Notes under the pieces: generated by a model | Database searches by the model: none | What the model was told of the DNA's origin: nothing | Seen by the model: only the letters and a program-made list of their open reading frames with translations | Position numbers and translations under genes: made by a program | DNA from: Eucommia ulmoides | Taxonomy: Eukaryota > Streptophyta > Magnoliopsida > Garryales > Eucommiaceae | Reading direction: 5' to 3' | Assembly (NCBI GenBank): GCA_016647705.1 | Contig: CM028334.1 | Span: 8,279,546-8,343,545 of the forward strand | Length of the DNA: 64,000 nt | Shown here: one piece after another, positions 19,121-29,149 of the stretch | Numbering within the stretch: position 1 is the stretch's first letter | How the letters are laid out: every line of letters begins with the position of its first letter

Positions 19121-21330
19121 TAACGCACCCCGAATTTTAAAAAATAAATTTTAAAGGTCTAAGTAAAAATTGACTTAAAAAACACGGTCAAACCAAAGAT
19201 TCATTTAAAGGCTTGGGGGTCAATTGCGCTCGGGAAAGGTGTTAGGCACCCCAAGACGCCCGTCTAAAAACGACACCTTATGTCCAATTAAATTCAATTA
19301 ATTTAAGTCCGAATATTTTATTTTATTTTAAAATCTTTTCTTTCTTATAAAATATTTTTGGTATTTTCTAAAAATGAGATGGGACAAATTTTTGTGTGTT
19401 TGAGAATGTTCCCTCTGTATAACCTCTTATCAAATATTAAGGATTCGACAAGAATGGTCCTTGGGGGATTTTATGTATATTTTTGAGAGATTTATTTAAT
19501 TTAAATAGGCAAACTAAAAATAGGTGAATAAATAAAAACATGAATACAAAACTAACATTTATATAAAATTTATTTTTTATGCAGAAGCGACCTAAAAAAA
19601 ACTAAAGGGTTTCGTTTAAATATGTCGATGCAAACTTGATATGAATATGGGAATTGAATAGGGAACACTATGTGAATTAACATGATTATGTGTGGCAATA
19701 ATTTAATTATTTAATAAAAATATAAATGGTGCACGTGCCATGACTAAATGTGAAAAGTATCATGGATTCATGAAAAAAAAAAAAACAAAACAAAACTATA
19801 TGTATAAAAAGTGTAAGTAGTGAGAGTGTCCTAAACATGTCGTGTAAATAATATGAGAAATAAAAGTGCTAAGTGGATGCGAAAAAGTCTATTTTAAGTT
19901 TGCCCGATTAATTTAAAGAAATCCCGTTTTGAAATTTCCTTGAATTCTATGGATATGAGAATCAAGGGGAGGTTTGCGAAAATAATTTTGTTGAAATTAA
20001 TCTTTCTGAAACTTAAGCGGAATCCCACGAAAAATTTAACGAGGGAAGAAATTTTCTAAAACCATTAGTTTCTAAATTCCACTAGAGTTGGGGAATGGAA
20101 ATGAAATCACGGAAAACTCTCCCACGATTTATCGAATCATCCGATTCACCTTAAGGTTCGTAAGGATTAATTCCTACAAACAAAGATTTTATTATATTTG
20201 AATTTTTGTAGTTTATTTTTTATTTTTTAGGGTTTTGACAACAAGAATAAAAATAAAATAAAATAAAAATGCAGAAAAATAAAAAATAAAACATCATTCA
20301 CCTAACGCTCGGGGTTAAGTTCCACACGAGAAACCCAACCTGGTGTTTTCAATGGATTATCGGACAACTTATTTTTTTAGTTTTTCTCGTCATAAATTAC
20401 AAACAAAAGAAATAAAAAACAAATACAGAAATAAAATAAAATAATTAAAAAAACAATTGATGTCCTCGTCTAAACGCTCAAAGATTCAGATTAAGAATGA
20501 GGAACCTCATCCCGGTGTTTTTCATCGAGTTATTGGATAATTAAAAAAAAATAAAGCTCACAGGAATTTAAATTGCGAAGAGAATAAAATAAACTGAAAA
20601 AAGAATTAAAATCAGAAAACATATTTATTCTAGGCCAAGAATCCTGATACTCGGGTTTTTTATCTCTTGTAGATCACTTCCTGAAAGGGTTTATGATGAG
20701 AATCACTCTCTAAGAGTTTTTTTCTCTCAATTTCTGATTGAATAAAGTGGGAAGAGGAGGATCCTACTTATAGGAAATGATGGGGCATGAAAAGCACGAG
20801 AAAATCCTAAAAAATAGGTCTGACCGCCAAAACCCAGTCTAAATTTGACTAGGAAAGGGTAAAATTCGAAAAAACACAAAAACGGAACATTATGGACACG
20901 GGGGCCTGCCACGTGGTAAGGGCCAATTGACCCTTCTCATTCTTTTTTTTCTCTCTCCCCCTCTCTCTCTCACGTGCACACATACAAGGCTGGAGGTGGG
21001 GCCCTCTATCACTTTTTGACTTTTTTTTTTCTCTCTTTCTTTCTCTCTCTCTTTTAGTTAGACTAGGGGGGCCCACCCGATTCTCTTTCCCTCTCTCCTC
21101 CTCCAATTTCTCTTTCAAATTGCACCTTTTTTTTTTTTTTTTTTTTTATTTCTCAAATTCTAAACTCTTGTATTTTATTTTGATTTTTTCTTTTATTTTT
21201 CTATTTATTGATCAATTTTTATTTTTATTTTCTGGAAATAAAATAAAATAAAACAAAGTTAAATAAAAAAAGTTAACTATAAAATAAAGCATAATGGTTT
21301 TTGCGGGACAATCAAAATACCTTGTCTACA
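19121..21330. mobile_element. Solo LTR (2.2 kb) nested in the Tat integrase
   Basis: The 2,210-bp insertion starts TAACGCACCCCGAATTTT and ends TTGTCTACA, flanked by AGCGA. The start would be TG in an intact LTR, so I infer one mutation. The phrase GGTGTTAGGCACCCCAAGACG near 19240 is typical of plant gypsy LTRs. It contains two copies of a roughly 180-bp-spaced phrase ('cctggtgttttcaatgg' near 20340, 'cccggtgtttttcatcg' near 20510), CT-rich tracts at 20945-21060 and no ORF of note. Orientation is not certain. Confidence 0.8.
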
Positions 21331-22009
21331 AGCGATACTAATATCAAACAATGGAACCCCATTTACTAGCGGCAAGGTTGCATGGATGTACGAAGAACTG
21401 AAGATTTAGCATCGAACGTCAAGCCTAGCATATCCAAAAGCCAATGGACAAGCTAAGGTAACAAATTGTTCCATCAAGGAAGCGCTCAAGAAACAGGAAG
21501 ATGATGCCAAGGGCAAGTGGGTGGAAGAACTACCAGGAATCTTGTGGTCTTACCGAACGACACCAAGAACAACCGCAGGAGAAACACCATACTGTATGAC
21601 TTATGTAACCGTGATTGTAGTTCCAATAGAGTACTCTTGGGCTAAAGTCAAGATGAGATGGTACAATTAACCTTGTGAAAAATGAAGAAGCCATACAACA
21701 AGAGTTGGACCAATTGGAGAAGAAACGTGATAAGGTAGTAATGAGAATGGCCGCTTATAAGTCAAGAGTGGCAAAGACGTTCAACCATGTAGTATGTCCA
21801 AGGTACTTCACAGAAGGGGAGCTAATACTCAGAAGAGTAATGTCGCATCGCCCAGAGGAATGTTTGGGAAAACTGACCCTTAATTGGGAGGGACCCTATC
21901 GAGTAACCAAAATAAATAGGCCAGGTACCTACTAGCTGGAAGATTTAGATGGCATGGAAATACCAAGACCATGGAATATCTCACACTTAAGAAAGTATTT
22001 CGTTTAAGG
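21331..22009 (+). pseudogene. Tat integrase, rest of core and C-terminal tail
   Basis: The interrupted core resumes with ILISNNGTPFTSGKVAWMYE, YPKANGQAKVTN, GKWVEELPGILWSYRTTPR and TAGETPYCMTYV, then a tail read mainly at 21675-21935: RVAKTFNHVVCPRYFTEGEL, GKLTLNWEGPYRVTKI, and after one TAG, EIPRPWNISHLRKYFV. The family has 'FTS.....C..LGI.H..SS..YPQANGQ', 'LPGVLWAYRTTPR..TGETPF' and 'GPYRV....'. Catalytic Asp (in 'SDNGTQF') is Asn. No chromodomain follows. Confidence 0.82.
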
Positions 22010-22189
22010 TGTTATGTCCTTTTAAACTTCATGTTTTTGTTGAACTTTGAATTTTTTTTGTTATTCGCTCAATGTGAGACGTTTATTGAATGAAGTAAAT
22101 AAATAAAGCTTTCTTTTAAAAAATGTATTGCAAACACTTATTTGGTCAAGCTCTTTAAGCAGTTAGCCTAATTCATCACATAAGCACTT

Positions 22190-23740
22190 CGTATAATTTC
22201 CAAGTGTAAAAGCAAAAGGTGAGTTGAACAGATCAGCTCACCGATTGATAACATTTAGTATCAAAAACTAAATGAAAGGTGAGTTGAATAGATCGACTTA
22301 CTATTAAAACATTTAGTATTCAAAACTAAGTGCAAATTGAAAGGTAAGCTGAATAAATCAACTCACCGTTAAAACATTTAGTATAAAAAACTAAGTATAA
22401 AAGCAAAAGGTGAGCTAAATAGATCAGCTCACTGATTAATAACATTTAGTATAAAAAACTAAATGAAAGGTGAGCTGAATAGATCAGCTCACAGTTAAAA
22501 CATCTAGTATCAAAACTAAATGTAAAAGCCAAAGGTGAGCTGAACAAGATCAGCTCATCGATTAATAACATTTAGTATAAAAAACTAAATGAAAGGTGAG
22601 TTGAACAGATCAACCCGCCATTAAAACATTTAGTATTCGAATTAAGTGTAAAGTTGAAAGGTAAGCTGAACAGATCAGCTCACCATTAAAACATTTAATA
22701 TAAAAAACTAAGTGTAAAGTGAAAGGTGAGCTGAACAGATCAACTCACTGTTAAAACATTTAGTATTCAAAACTAAGTGTAAATTTAAAAGGTGAATTGA
22801 AACTAAGGTAAAAAAGAGATAAACAGATCGGCTCACCGTTAAAACATTTAGTATTCAAAACTAAGTGTAAAGTTGAAAGGTAAGTTGAACATATCAGTTC
22901 ACCTTTAAAACATTTAGTATCAAAAACTAAGTACAAAAGTGAAAGGTGAGCTGAACAAGATCAGCTCACCGAATAATAACATTTAGTATCAAATACTAAA
23001 TGAAATGTGAGCTGAACAAATTTGCTCACTGTTAAAATGTTTAGTATTCAAAACAAAGAGTAAAGTTGAAATGAGAGTTGAACATATTAGCTCACTGTTA
23101 AAATAGTATAAAAACTATGTGTAAAGTGAAAGGTGGGTTGAACAGATCAGCTCATCGTTAAAACATTTAGTATTCAAAACTAAGTGTAAACTTGAAAGGT
23201 GAGTTAAACAGATCAACTCACTGTTAAAACATTTAGTATTCAAAACTAAGTATAAAATTGAAAGGTAAGATGAACAGATGAGCTCACTGTTAAAACATTT
23301 AGTATTAAAAACTAAGTGTAAAAGCAAAAGGTGAGCTAATCTTATTAATAACATTTGGTATAAAAGACTAAAAGAAAGGCGAGTTAAATAGATCAACTCA
23401 CAATTAAAACATTTAGTATTCGAAACTAAGTGTAAAGTTGAAAGGTGAGCTAAACAGATCAGCTCCCCGTTAAAACATTTAGTATAAAAAACTAAGTGTA
23501 AAGTGAAAGGTGAGCTGAACTATTCAACTCACCATTAAAACTAAATGAAAGGTGAGCTGAACATATCAGGTCACCATTAAAACATTTAGTATTTTAGACT
23601 AAGTGTAAGCTTGAAAGGTGAGCTGAATAAATCAGCTCACAGATTAAACATATTTAGTATTTAAAACTAATTGTAAAAGTGAAAGGTAAGCTGAAGAAGG
23701 TTAGCTCACTTTTGAAACACTTAAGGAACAAGACTAAGTG
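22190..23740 (+). repeat. Tandem array, about two dozen units of about 58-65 bp, each with two hairpins
   Basis: A typical unit contains CATTTAGTAT..AACTAAGTGT, then AAAGGTGAGCTGAACAGATC and AGCTCACCGTTAAAA. The segment GGTGAGCTGA-ACAGA-TCAGCTCACC is a perfect 10-bp inverted repeat, and ACATTTAGT/ACTAAGTGT is a second with one wobble pair. Units vary in length by loss of small pieces. It lies between integrase and the 3' LTR, the known hypervariable region of Tat elements that seeds plant satellites. Confidence 0.92.
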
Positions 23741-24398
23741 TAAAATTGAGAAGAGCTGAACATAACAATTCATCTACGACATATTTTGTATTAAAACTCA
23801 TTGTCAAAATAAAAGGTGAGACAAACAGATCATCTCACCACAAACATTTAGTAGACAAAACTAAGTGTGAAAATCTAAGCAACCAACTCAATGCAAAACA
23901 TTGGGTAATAAACACTCGGTGTAAAATACCTCATGAGTTGAACAATGGCATCATCGAAAGTTTTGTAATGAAAAGTCACCAATGAAATGGTACATTATAA
24001 ACTGAGTTAATCAATAAAAACACTCCAAGATAAAATGAAGAAAGAGTTTAATAATTTAGCTTACTGTGAATAAAGTTTGTATTCAAAACATCTTGTTTAC
24101 TCTAGCCAAAAGCCTATGTGAGTTCATAACTAGCTTCCTACACTACCAAGTTATAAAGGAGGGCAGACAAAAGAAGAACAAACAAACATACACAACATTA
24201 ATGGATGGAAACAAATGCTAGAACCCATTTTTTCCCCTTCATATTGATAAAAAAGAGGGAGAGGGGGGGGGGGGTACAACATTACAAAATAAAATAAAAA
24301 AGAATAGAAAAATGTTCATGTTACAAAATAAAAATAATAATTATAAAAAAGGAACAAAAACTGTTCACATAAAAAAAAAATCTTAAAACTTATTCACT
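23741..24398. other. Decaying array edge and AT-rich spacer
   Basis: Array-like fragments persist to about 24060, then AT-rich sequence with a poly-G run of about 13 at 24264. No gene is seen. Confidence 0.6.
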
Positions 24399-24710
24399 TT
24401 AACCGGGGCTAATTTGGGTGACATCAATCTGACCCAGGAGAAATGAGGTACCTAGCTCCTCAGAATTAGAGTTGGAATGGTAGAAGTCATGCACTTCGTA
24501 CCGATTGATCTTGCGAACTGACTCTCGGATTTTTTTCTTCTTCTTTTCATTTTTCTCTTAGAGCTTATCTCGCCTCTCTTTCATCTGGTCCGCATACTCT
24601 TTATACAGATGCACATGATCCGACAGCTCACGAATCTCCTTGTCTGCCTTCTTCAAATGGTCCCTAAGTTCTTCGAGCTGGGAAATGGCGTGAAATTGAG
24701 CGGTCTCCAT
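24399..24710 (-). pseudogene. Small antisense coiled-coil ORF in the Tat 3' region
   Basis: Minus strand ATG at 24710 opens METAQFHAISQLEELRDHLK and DKEIRELSDHVHLYKEYADQ, then a TAA stop (24558-24560) within a Lys/Glu-rich helix, and continues in frame to EELGTSFLLGQIDVTQISPG and TAA at 24399-24401. It is about 103 residues and strongly helical. A TATA-like TATTTAAA lies about 240 bases upstream on the same strand (near 24945). I do not recognise a named family; it resembles the coiled-coil tail of the larger antisense gene beside it and may be its displaced last exon. Confidence 0.5.
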
Positions 24711-25210
24711 GGCATAGAAGATGGCACAAGTGTCCTCAATGGCTTTGAGATGTAGATGCTCTTCGAATAGGGTCTTTACCTTTCATTCTGTATGGCCTCA
24801 AAAGAGAAGGATGGGGATGGCGTCGATATTACTATGGGAAAAAATGGATAGGATAGTAAAAGAAGAAAGAAAGGGCTATGTGAAAATTCAAACAGATATG
24901 AAAAAAGCGTTGGGTGTGTGTGAAACCTTAATGCATGGTTTGGCTTTAAATAGCCAAACTGATGAAGAAAAAGATAATAAAAAAGGTGAAAATGAATCAT
25001 CGAAAATGTGCATTTATGACAAATAAGTGACGTGAACTAATAAAAGATGTACGATAATTATGAAAGCATATTTCCAATACTAATGGGGGCGGCTACTGTT
25101 TAAACATGTCATAATTACAAAAGTATCGTCATTACAAAAAATTGCTGGCATTAAAAATTGAAAATACAATCGTCAAATTAGGGCATTGGACTCTGGTCTA
25201 CGACGTCTGG

Positions 25211-27692
25211 TTAGCCAGCGATATAAAGCCCAACAAGAGCAGAGACAACATCACTCGGCAGGGCTTGGACTTGACCATCGTCTGTTGGCTGGGTTGAGCT
25301 GAGGACTGGAATGTTGGACCAGAGATGAACTAGCCAGAAGAACTTGAATTTGTGCTAGCTGCAGGCACCTCAACCGCTAATGTAAGGGTATCTAGATGAA
25401 GTACCTCACCTTCAGAAAAAGGTATATCTCCATTAACAATAACACCTTCTACCTCTTCTTCATCCTCCAGCTCTTTATTTAGGAAGGAGAAGTCAATCTT
25501 TGGGTTCTCCTTCATCACCAAGCCTTGGCAACGGCGATGGCCAACCAATTGAATACTCCATTTCAAGGAGTCAAAATGGTCCCAAAGCTAAATAATCTTC
25601 TCCTTGTTATCCTTAATCTTTTCTGCCATTTCTGCCGTTAGCTTCTCCACTATCTTCGACTGGTTGGCAGACCTCATCTCTAACCCAGCAGTCCTAAGTT
25701 TCTCATTGTTCAACTCAGCTAAAACTTGGCTCTTCTCGCTCTCTAGGCATTGAAAGGGCATCATCCTTGTCCTGAAGAGTAGCATCCTTGGTTTAGAGAT
25801 CAGCCTTCAGAAGATTTACCCCTGACCGTGCTAAGCTGATCTCTTCCCTCAGTGCAGATTTCTCGACCAGAAACCTACTGTTCTCTATAAGAAATAATTG
25901 GTTGCTCTTCTACAATGCTTCACATTGTGTGTTGGTAGCATGCAAGTTAGCTTTGAATTTTTCTTTAGACAACCTTGCCATTGCTAGGTCAGTCTCAAAA
26001 GAAACCTTCTGTTCCTGAAGAACACGAAGGTCCTCTTCCAGGCAGTTGGACTCGGTTAACTGATGCTTGAGCTGAGTATCTAACTCAGCCACGTTATCAA
26101 AACTCTTTACCAGCGTAGAGAAAATATGGATGCTTTGCAAGACTATAACAATTCATCAGAAACTTATATAATAGTATTAGAAGTTCCAAAACTTATTGAA
26201 CGAGAATAAAATTACCTGAAAAAGTGCACAAATAAGGGTCCTGAAGAGCTTGGCCCAGCTGCAATTCCCAATTTTGGTGGTTCTTATCCCAAGACTGCTT
26301 GAACAAGGTCTTGATGGCGTTGTCAAAGATCTCTTGAAAATTGGGAATCGAAGGGCATGCCTCCTTCAGCAAGTGACACATCTACTCACGAGACATACCT
26401 CGACTACTTGGAGAAGCAGACGTCCCCTAGCTAGAAATAGTTTATGCAGGGGGAGGCGGCTGAGTGCTTGTCGAAGCAGGCTCTGGAGTGTGGATAATAG
26501 GAATCCCAGTTGCACGGGTGACAAGCTCCAAACCTCTAATCTCTGTGGTAATTGGAACTTGAGCAGGAAGGATTGGCACGGAGACAACCCCACGGTGACG
26601 TCTGCTTAATGGTTGAGAATCATTAGAGTCAGACGACATGGGAAGGATGAGCCGAGTTGTTAGAGGACGAAAAGTTGTTGGTCGAGCTATAGCAGGCTGA
26701 GCAAAAGGCCGAACAATAGGCTGAGTAGTAGGTTGGGTAGTTGGCTGAGGTTCTGGTTACTCAGATGGCCTAGAAAGCTTCTTAGCTGCTCTTTTTCTCT
26801 TCTTTCCCAAAGTCAAGTCGTGCAAACGGTTGACTCCAGGCTCATCCATTTCTAGTTAAATAAATAGATTGTAAGCAAGAACTTTGTAAGACCTTTTTTT
26901 TCGGACTAAGAGCCTCTTCAATTTGACCTCAACCTTAGGTGTAAGGCTCAGACTTTTGCAGGCACTTTCACCTGTATAAGATAATCCAGAAAAATGTCAA
27001 GACTACTATTGCAAAACTCAAGAGTTCTATTGCAAAAGCCAAGAGGAAAAGGAAATTACTTGGGAAGTTAAAGTGCCTCAGCACGACTAGAGGCTGTCTT
27101 ATTTCATCAGAAGAGAACTCTCAATTACTCTTGAAGAAGAGGTATCGCCTCTGCTAACCTCCTTTCACTGCAACAGGATGGTCGGTAAGAAATGAGTACT
27201 TCTTGATGGTTGAGTAATAAAATCTCCTAATAACATGAAGAAATTTAAGAGAACATACACTCCTAATCATATCTACATAAAGAGGAACATTGTTCACCCG
27301 AGAAAGGGCTATAGCTCCCATGATCTGACAAAAACCATTGGCATTAATTGGGTTGGGGTAATCTCTAATTGATTAAAAAGATTGTGAAAAAAATGAGTAA
27401 AAGAAAGTTTAAGGTCGTATTCAAACATCTACACAAAGAGGCCTATTTCATCCTCTTTGGCACTATAGGAACATTCGTCCTCGGATAGAACCCTAATAGA
27501 AATTAACGGGAGAATACTATATTGTTCTTAGAATGGCTCAAGCCATTCCTCCAAGAAAGAACTGGAACCATGATCTCCCCAGTAAACTGGGGAATCGGTG
27601 GATGGACAGGCTTTGGCAGGCGTAATCTGCTCCGTAAAAAGAGTCGACGATGAACCAGCATCAACCAAAATGTTTTATGGACTCAATGACAT
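25211..27692 (-). pseudogene. Antisense ORF of the Tat element (PF04195-like 'gypsy-type transposon' domain plus coiled coil)
   Basis: Read on the minus strand from ATG 27692, with an early TAA, the N-terminal part has LPLISIRVLSEDECSYSAKE, EIGLF, then NANGFCQIMGAIALSRVNNV, PLYVDMIRSVCSLKF, TIKKYSFLTDHPVAVKGG and IRQPLVVLRHFNFPSN. This is the pattern of the 'putative gypsy type transposon' domain found antisense in Tat elements (as in Grande). A basic/Pro-rich region with KKRKRAAKKLSRPSE follows (26860-26440), then a long coiled coil (26381-25588: LKHQLTESNCLEEDLRVLQE, KLTAEMAEKIKDNKEKI) and an acidic end (25566-25330). Likely introns occur near 27070-26950 and 26200-26140. Several stops make this copy inactive. 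Confidence 0.65.
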
Positions 27693-27834
27693 TTCAAACA
27701 GAATAACAAAAATAAAAAATCAAGCGCGAACATACTACACAATCGAGAGATTGAAAAAAATGAGAACTTAAGCGAACGAAGATGTGATCTTTCGTCTTTT
27801 TTCTATGAATCGTCACAAAAGTTATAAGGACAAA

Positions 27835-28432
27835 TGATGTGGGAAAAATTCCCATCCTCGATTAATAAAAACTTGAAAGTATGTATGGATTAGGTCGGGT
27901 TAGTTGTCTGACCTGACCAACAACAAACTAATAAACATATTAGGCAGTATGTACCAGCCCACTAGTAAGAAGGCCTTAACGACCCAATGCTTAAGCAAGA
28001 GAAGGCCTCATAAGGAGGCCCAATCATGGGTAATCGAAATCCATAGTGAATAGGCTAAGAAGAGGTTAACCCAAGAATTCCCACTACCCCCATTACATGA
28101 GGAGAATTGCAACCGACTAACTAGTTGTGAGCGAGATCGTCGTCAGATCCCGTGCAAACAGAAGAAGATTGTGGAGAGGGTAACCTCACTAACATAACGG
28201 CATAAATAAAGACATCTTTATAAAAAGAAGGTATCAACATATTATTTTATGATTCAAGTACTTGATCTTTCATCCAAAAAGAAAACTAACTTATTCTTAC
28301 ATCGGATGTTCTTTGGCCGACACCATACTGGTGTCCCTTAGAGCTGATCGGTTTTGTAGGTTCAAGAAGAAGGTTGTGAAGGTTTTTGGCATGTGTTTAA
28401 TCCTTAGCACATGCTAGGAATTTTTGACAACA
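27835..28432 (+). repeat. 3' LTR of the Tat element
   Basis: Begins TGATGTGGGAAAAATTCCC and ends TTTTTGACAACA. It is about 87-90 percent identical to the 5' LTR by eye, which implies an old insertion. A purine-rich 'aaaagttataaggacaaa' precedes it as the probable polypurine tract. Confidence 0.92.
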
Positions 28433-28984
28433 TCATAGGCAGTGGAGGCAAGCCTGGAACACTCGTATAACATTGCAACCTGAGAAACAACGGCTGAATA
28501 ACCGATGCCGTCGTTGATGAAACCCTTCAAAGCGACGTAGAAGTGACAAAACCCAAAATGACTCTCCACTTAACAATGCCTCTTTAGATCTTAAAACGGT
28601 ACAAATCCGAACCACCCCATCGCGACAGCCACCTCCACTATATCTATCGCCACTACCGTAACCGTCACCACCTTCCCGACGACCATCGCGGAGACCACTG
28701 TCTTTGTTCATCCCATGAGCTTCAGATCTATAGATCGGTAGTGTTGGTTCGCCATTGGTACAGCAGTGATGGTGGTTGGATCGACGGTGATAGAAGATGG
28801 AGGAATGGTAGTGGGCAAAATCTTTCAAGTGTACAGGGAAGAAGTTTTGAAAAAGCAAAAGATGTTGTGAAAAAAAAACACTTTGGCCCCCTAAATTTAG
28901 AATAATTTACAAATAGACCTTATTAAATTAGTTTGAAGAAAAGAATAAAATTACCCTTATTTTTTTACTTGAAATGATCAAAAT
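28433..28984. other. MULE interior, right part
   Basis: GC-richer sequence with triplet-like CCACC/GTCGTC composition. A 141-residue minus-strand ORF (28858-28433, including GDGYGSGDRYSGGG) exists, but its Gly/Arg/Asp skew follows the repeat and the ORF runs into the retrotransposon border. It could be a captured gene scrap; I do not recognise it. Confidence 0.4.
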
Positions 28985-29140
28985 ACCATTACTTACACCC
29001 TGATCGTTAAAGTTAACCTAATAGAAGGGCCAATTTAAAATAAAAATGAAATGTCAGGGACTAAATGTGTCTATTTTCAAATACGAGGGGCTAATTGAAC
29101 ACCCGAGCCATTTGTCAATGACCAAAAGTGTCATTATCCC
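28985..29140 (-). repeat. MULE right terminal inverted repeat
   Basis: Reverse complement matches 14410-about 14575. The outermost bases are GTCATTATCCC, followed by the TTCTCTTTG duplication. Confidence 0.85.
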
Positions 29141-29149
29141 TTCTCTTTG
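29141..29149. repeat. 9-bp target site duplication, right copy (TTCTCTTTG)
   Basis: Identical to 14401-14409. Confidence 0.9.

Larger units (their letters stand above)
14898..28432 (+). mobile_element. Tat-lineage Ty3/gypsy retrotransposon, decayed, with nested solo LTR
   Basis: Two 597/598-bp LTRs (14898-15494 and 27835-28432) bound gag, protease, half a reverse transcriptase, RNase H, a second RNase H, integrase, a 3' tandem array and an antisense ORF, in that order. A second (archaeal-type) RNase H and a long 3' region with hypervariable tandem repeats and an extra antisense ORF are known hallmarks of the Tat group (Ogre/Retand/Grande-like). All genes carry stops and deletions. No matching 5-bp target duplication is seen (left TGGGT, right TCATA), so one flank has probably changed since insertion. 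Confidence 0.88.
14410..29140. mobile_element. Non-autonomous Mutator-like element (MULE), split by a nested retrotransposon
   Basis: Its long terminal inverted repeats (left 14410-about 14575, right about 28985-29140) begin GGGGATAAAGACC and, read inward from the right, GGGATAATGACAC. They share phrases such as ACAAATGGYTYGGGTG, CAATTRGYCC and AAATTGGCCC. A perfect 9-bp duplication flanks them. Without the nested retrotransposon (14898-28432) the element is about 1.2 kb. Its interior (14576-14897 and 28433-28984) is low-complexity, with CCACCAC/TCTCTC-rich and GGTGGTGACGG-type sequence, and has no transposase. Confidence 0.88.

Noticed and set aside
20849..21118. Lys/Glu/Arg-rich 89-residue ORF
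   Set aside because: It comes from CT-rich low-complexity sequence inside the solo LTR.
22190..23740. Regular repeat array that could be mistaken for a CRISPR array
   Set aside because: Units are head-to-tail with no unique spacers, lie inside a plant retrotransposon, and no cas-type genes are present.
26250..26609. 119-residue plus-strand ORF
   Set aside because: It overlaps the better supported antisense gene of the Tat element in the opposite strand; its own sequence shows no domain.
14893..28437. 5-bp target duplication for the Tat element
   Set aside because: Left TGGGT and right TCATA do not match; the element is supported by LTRs and domains, not by a duplication.
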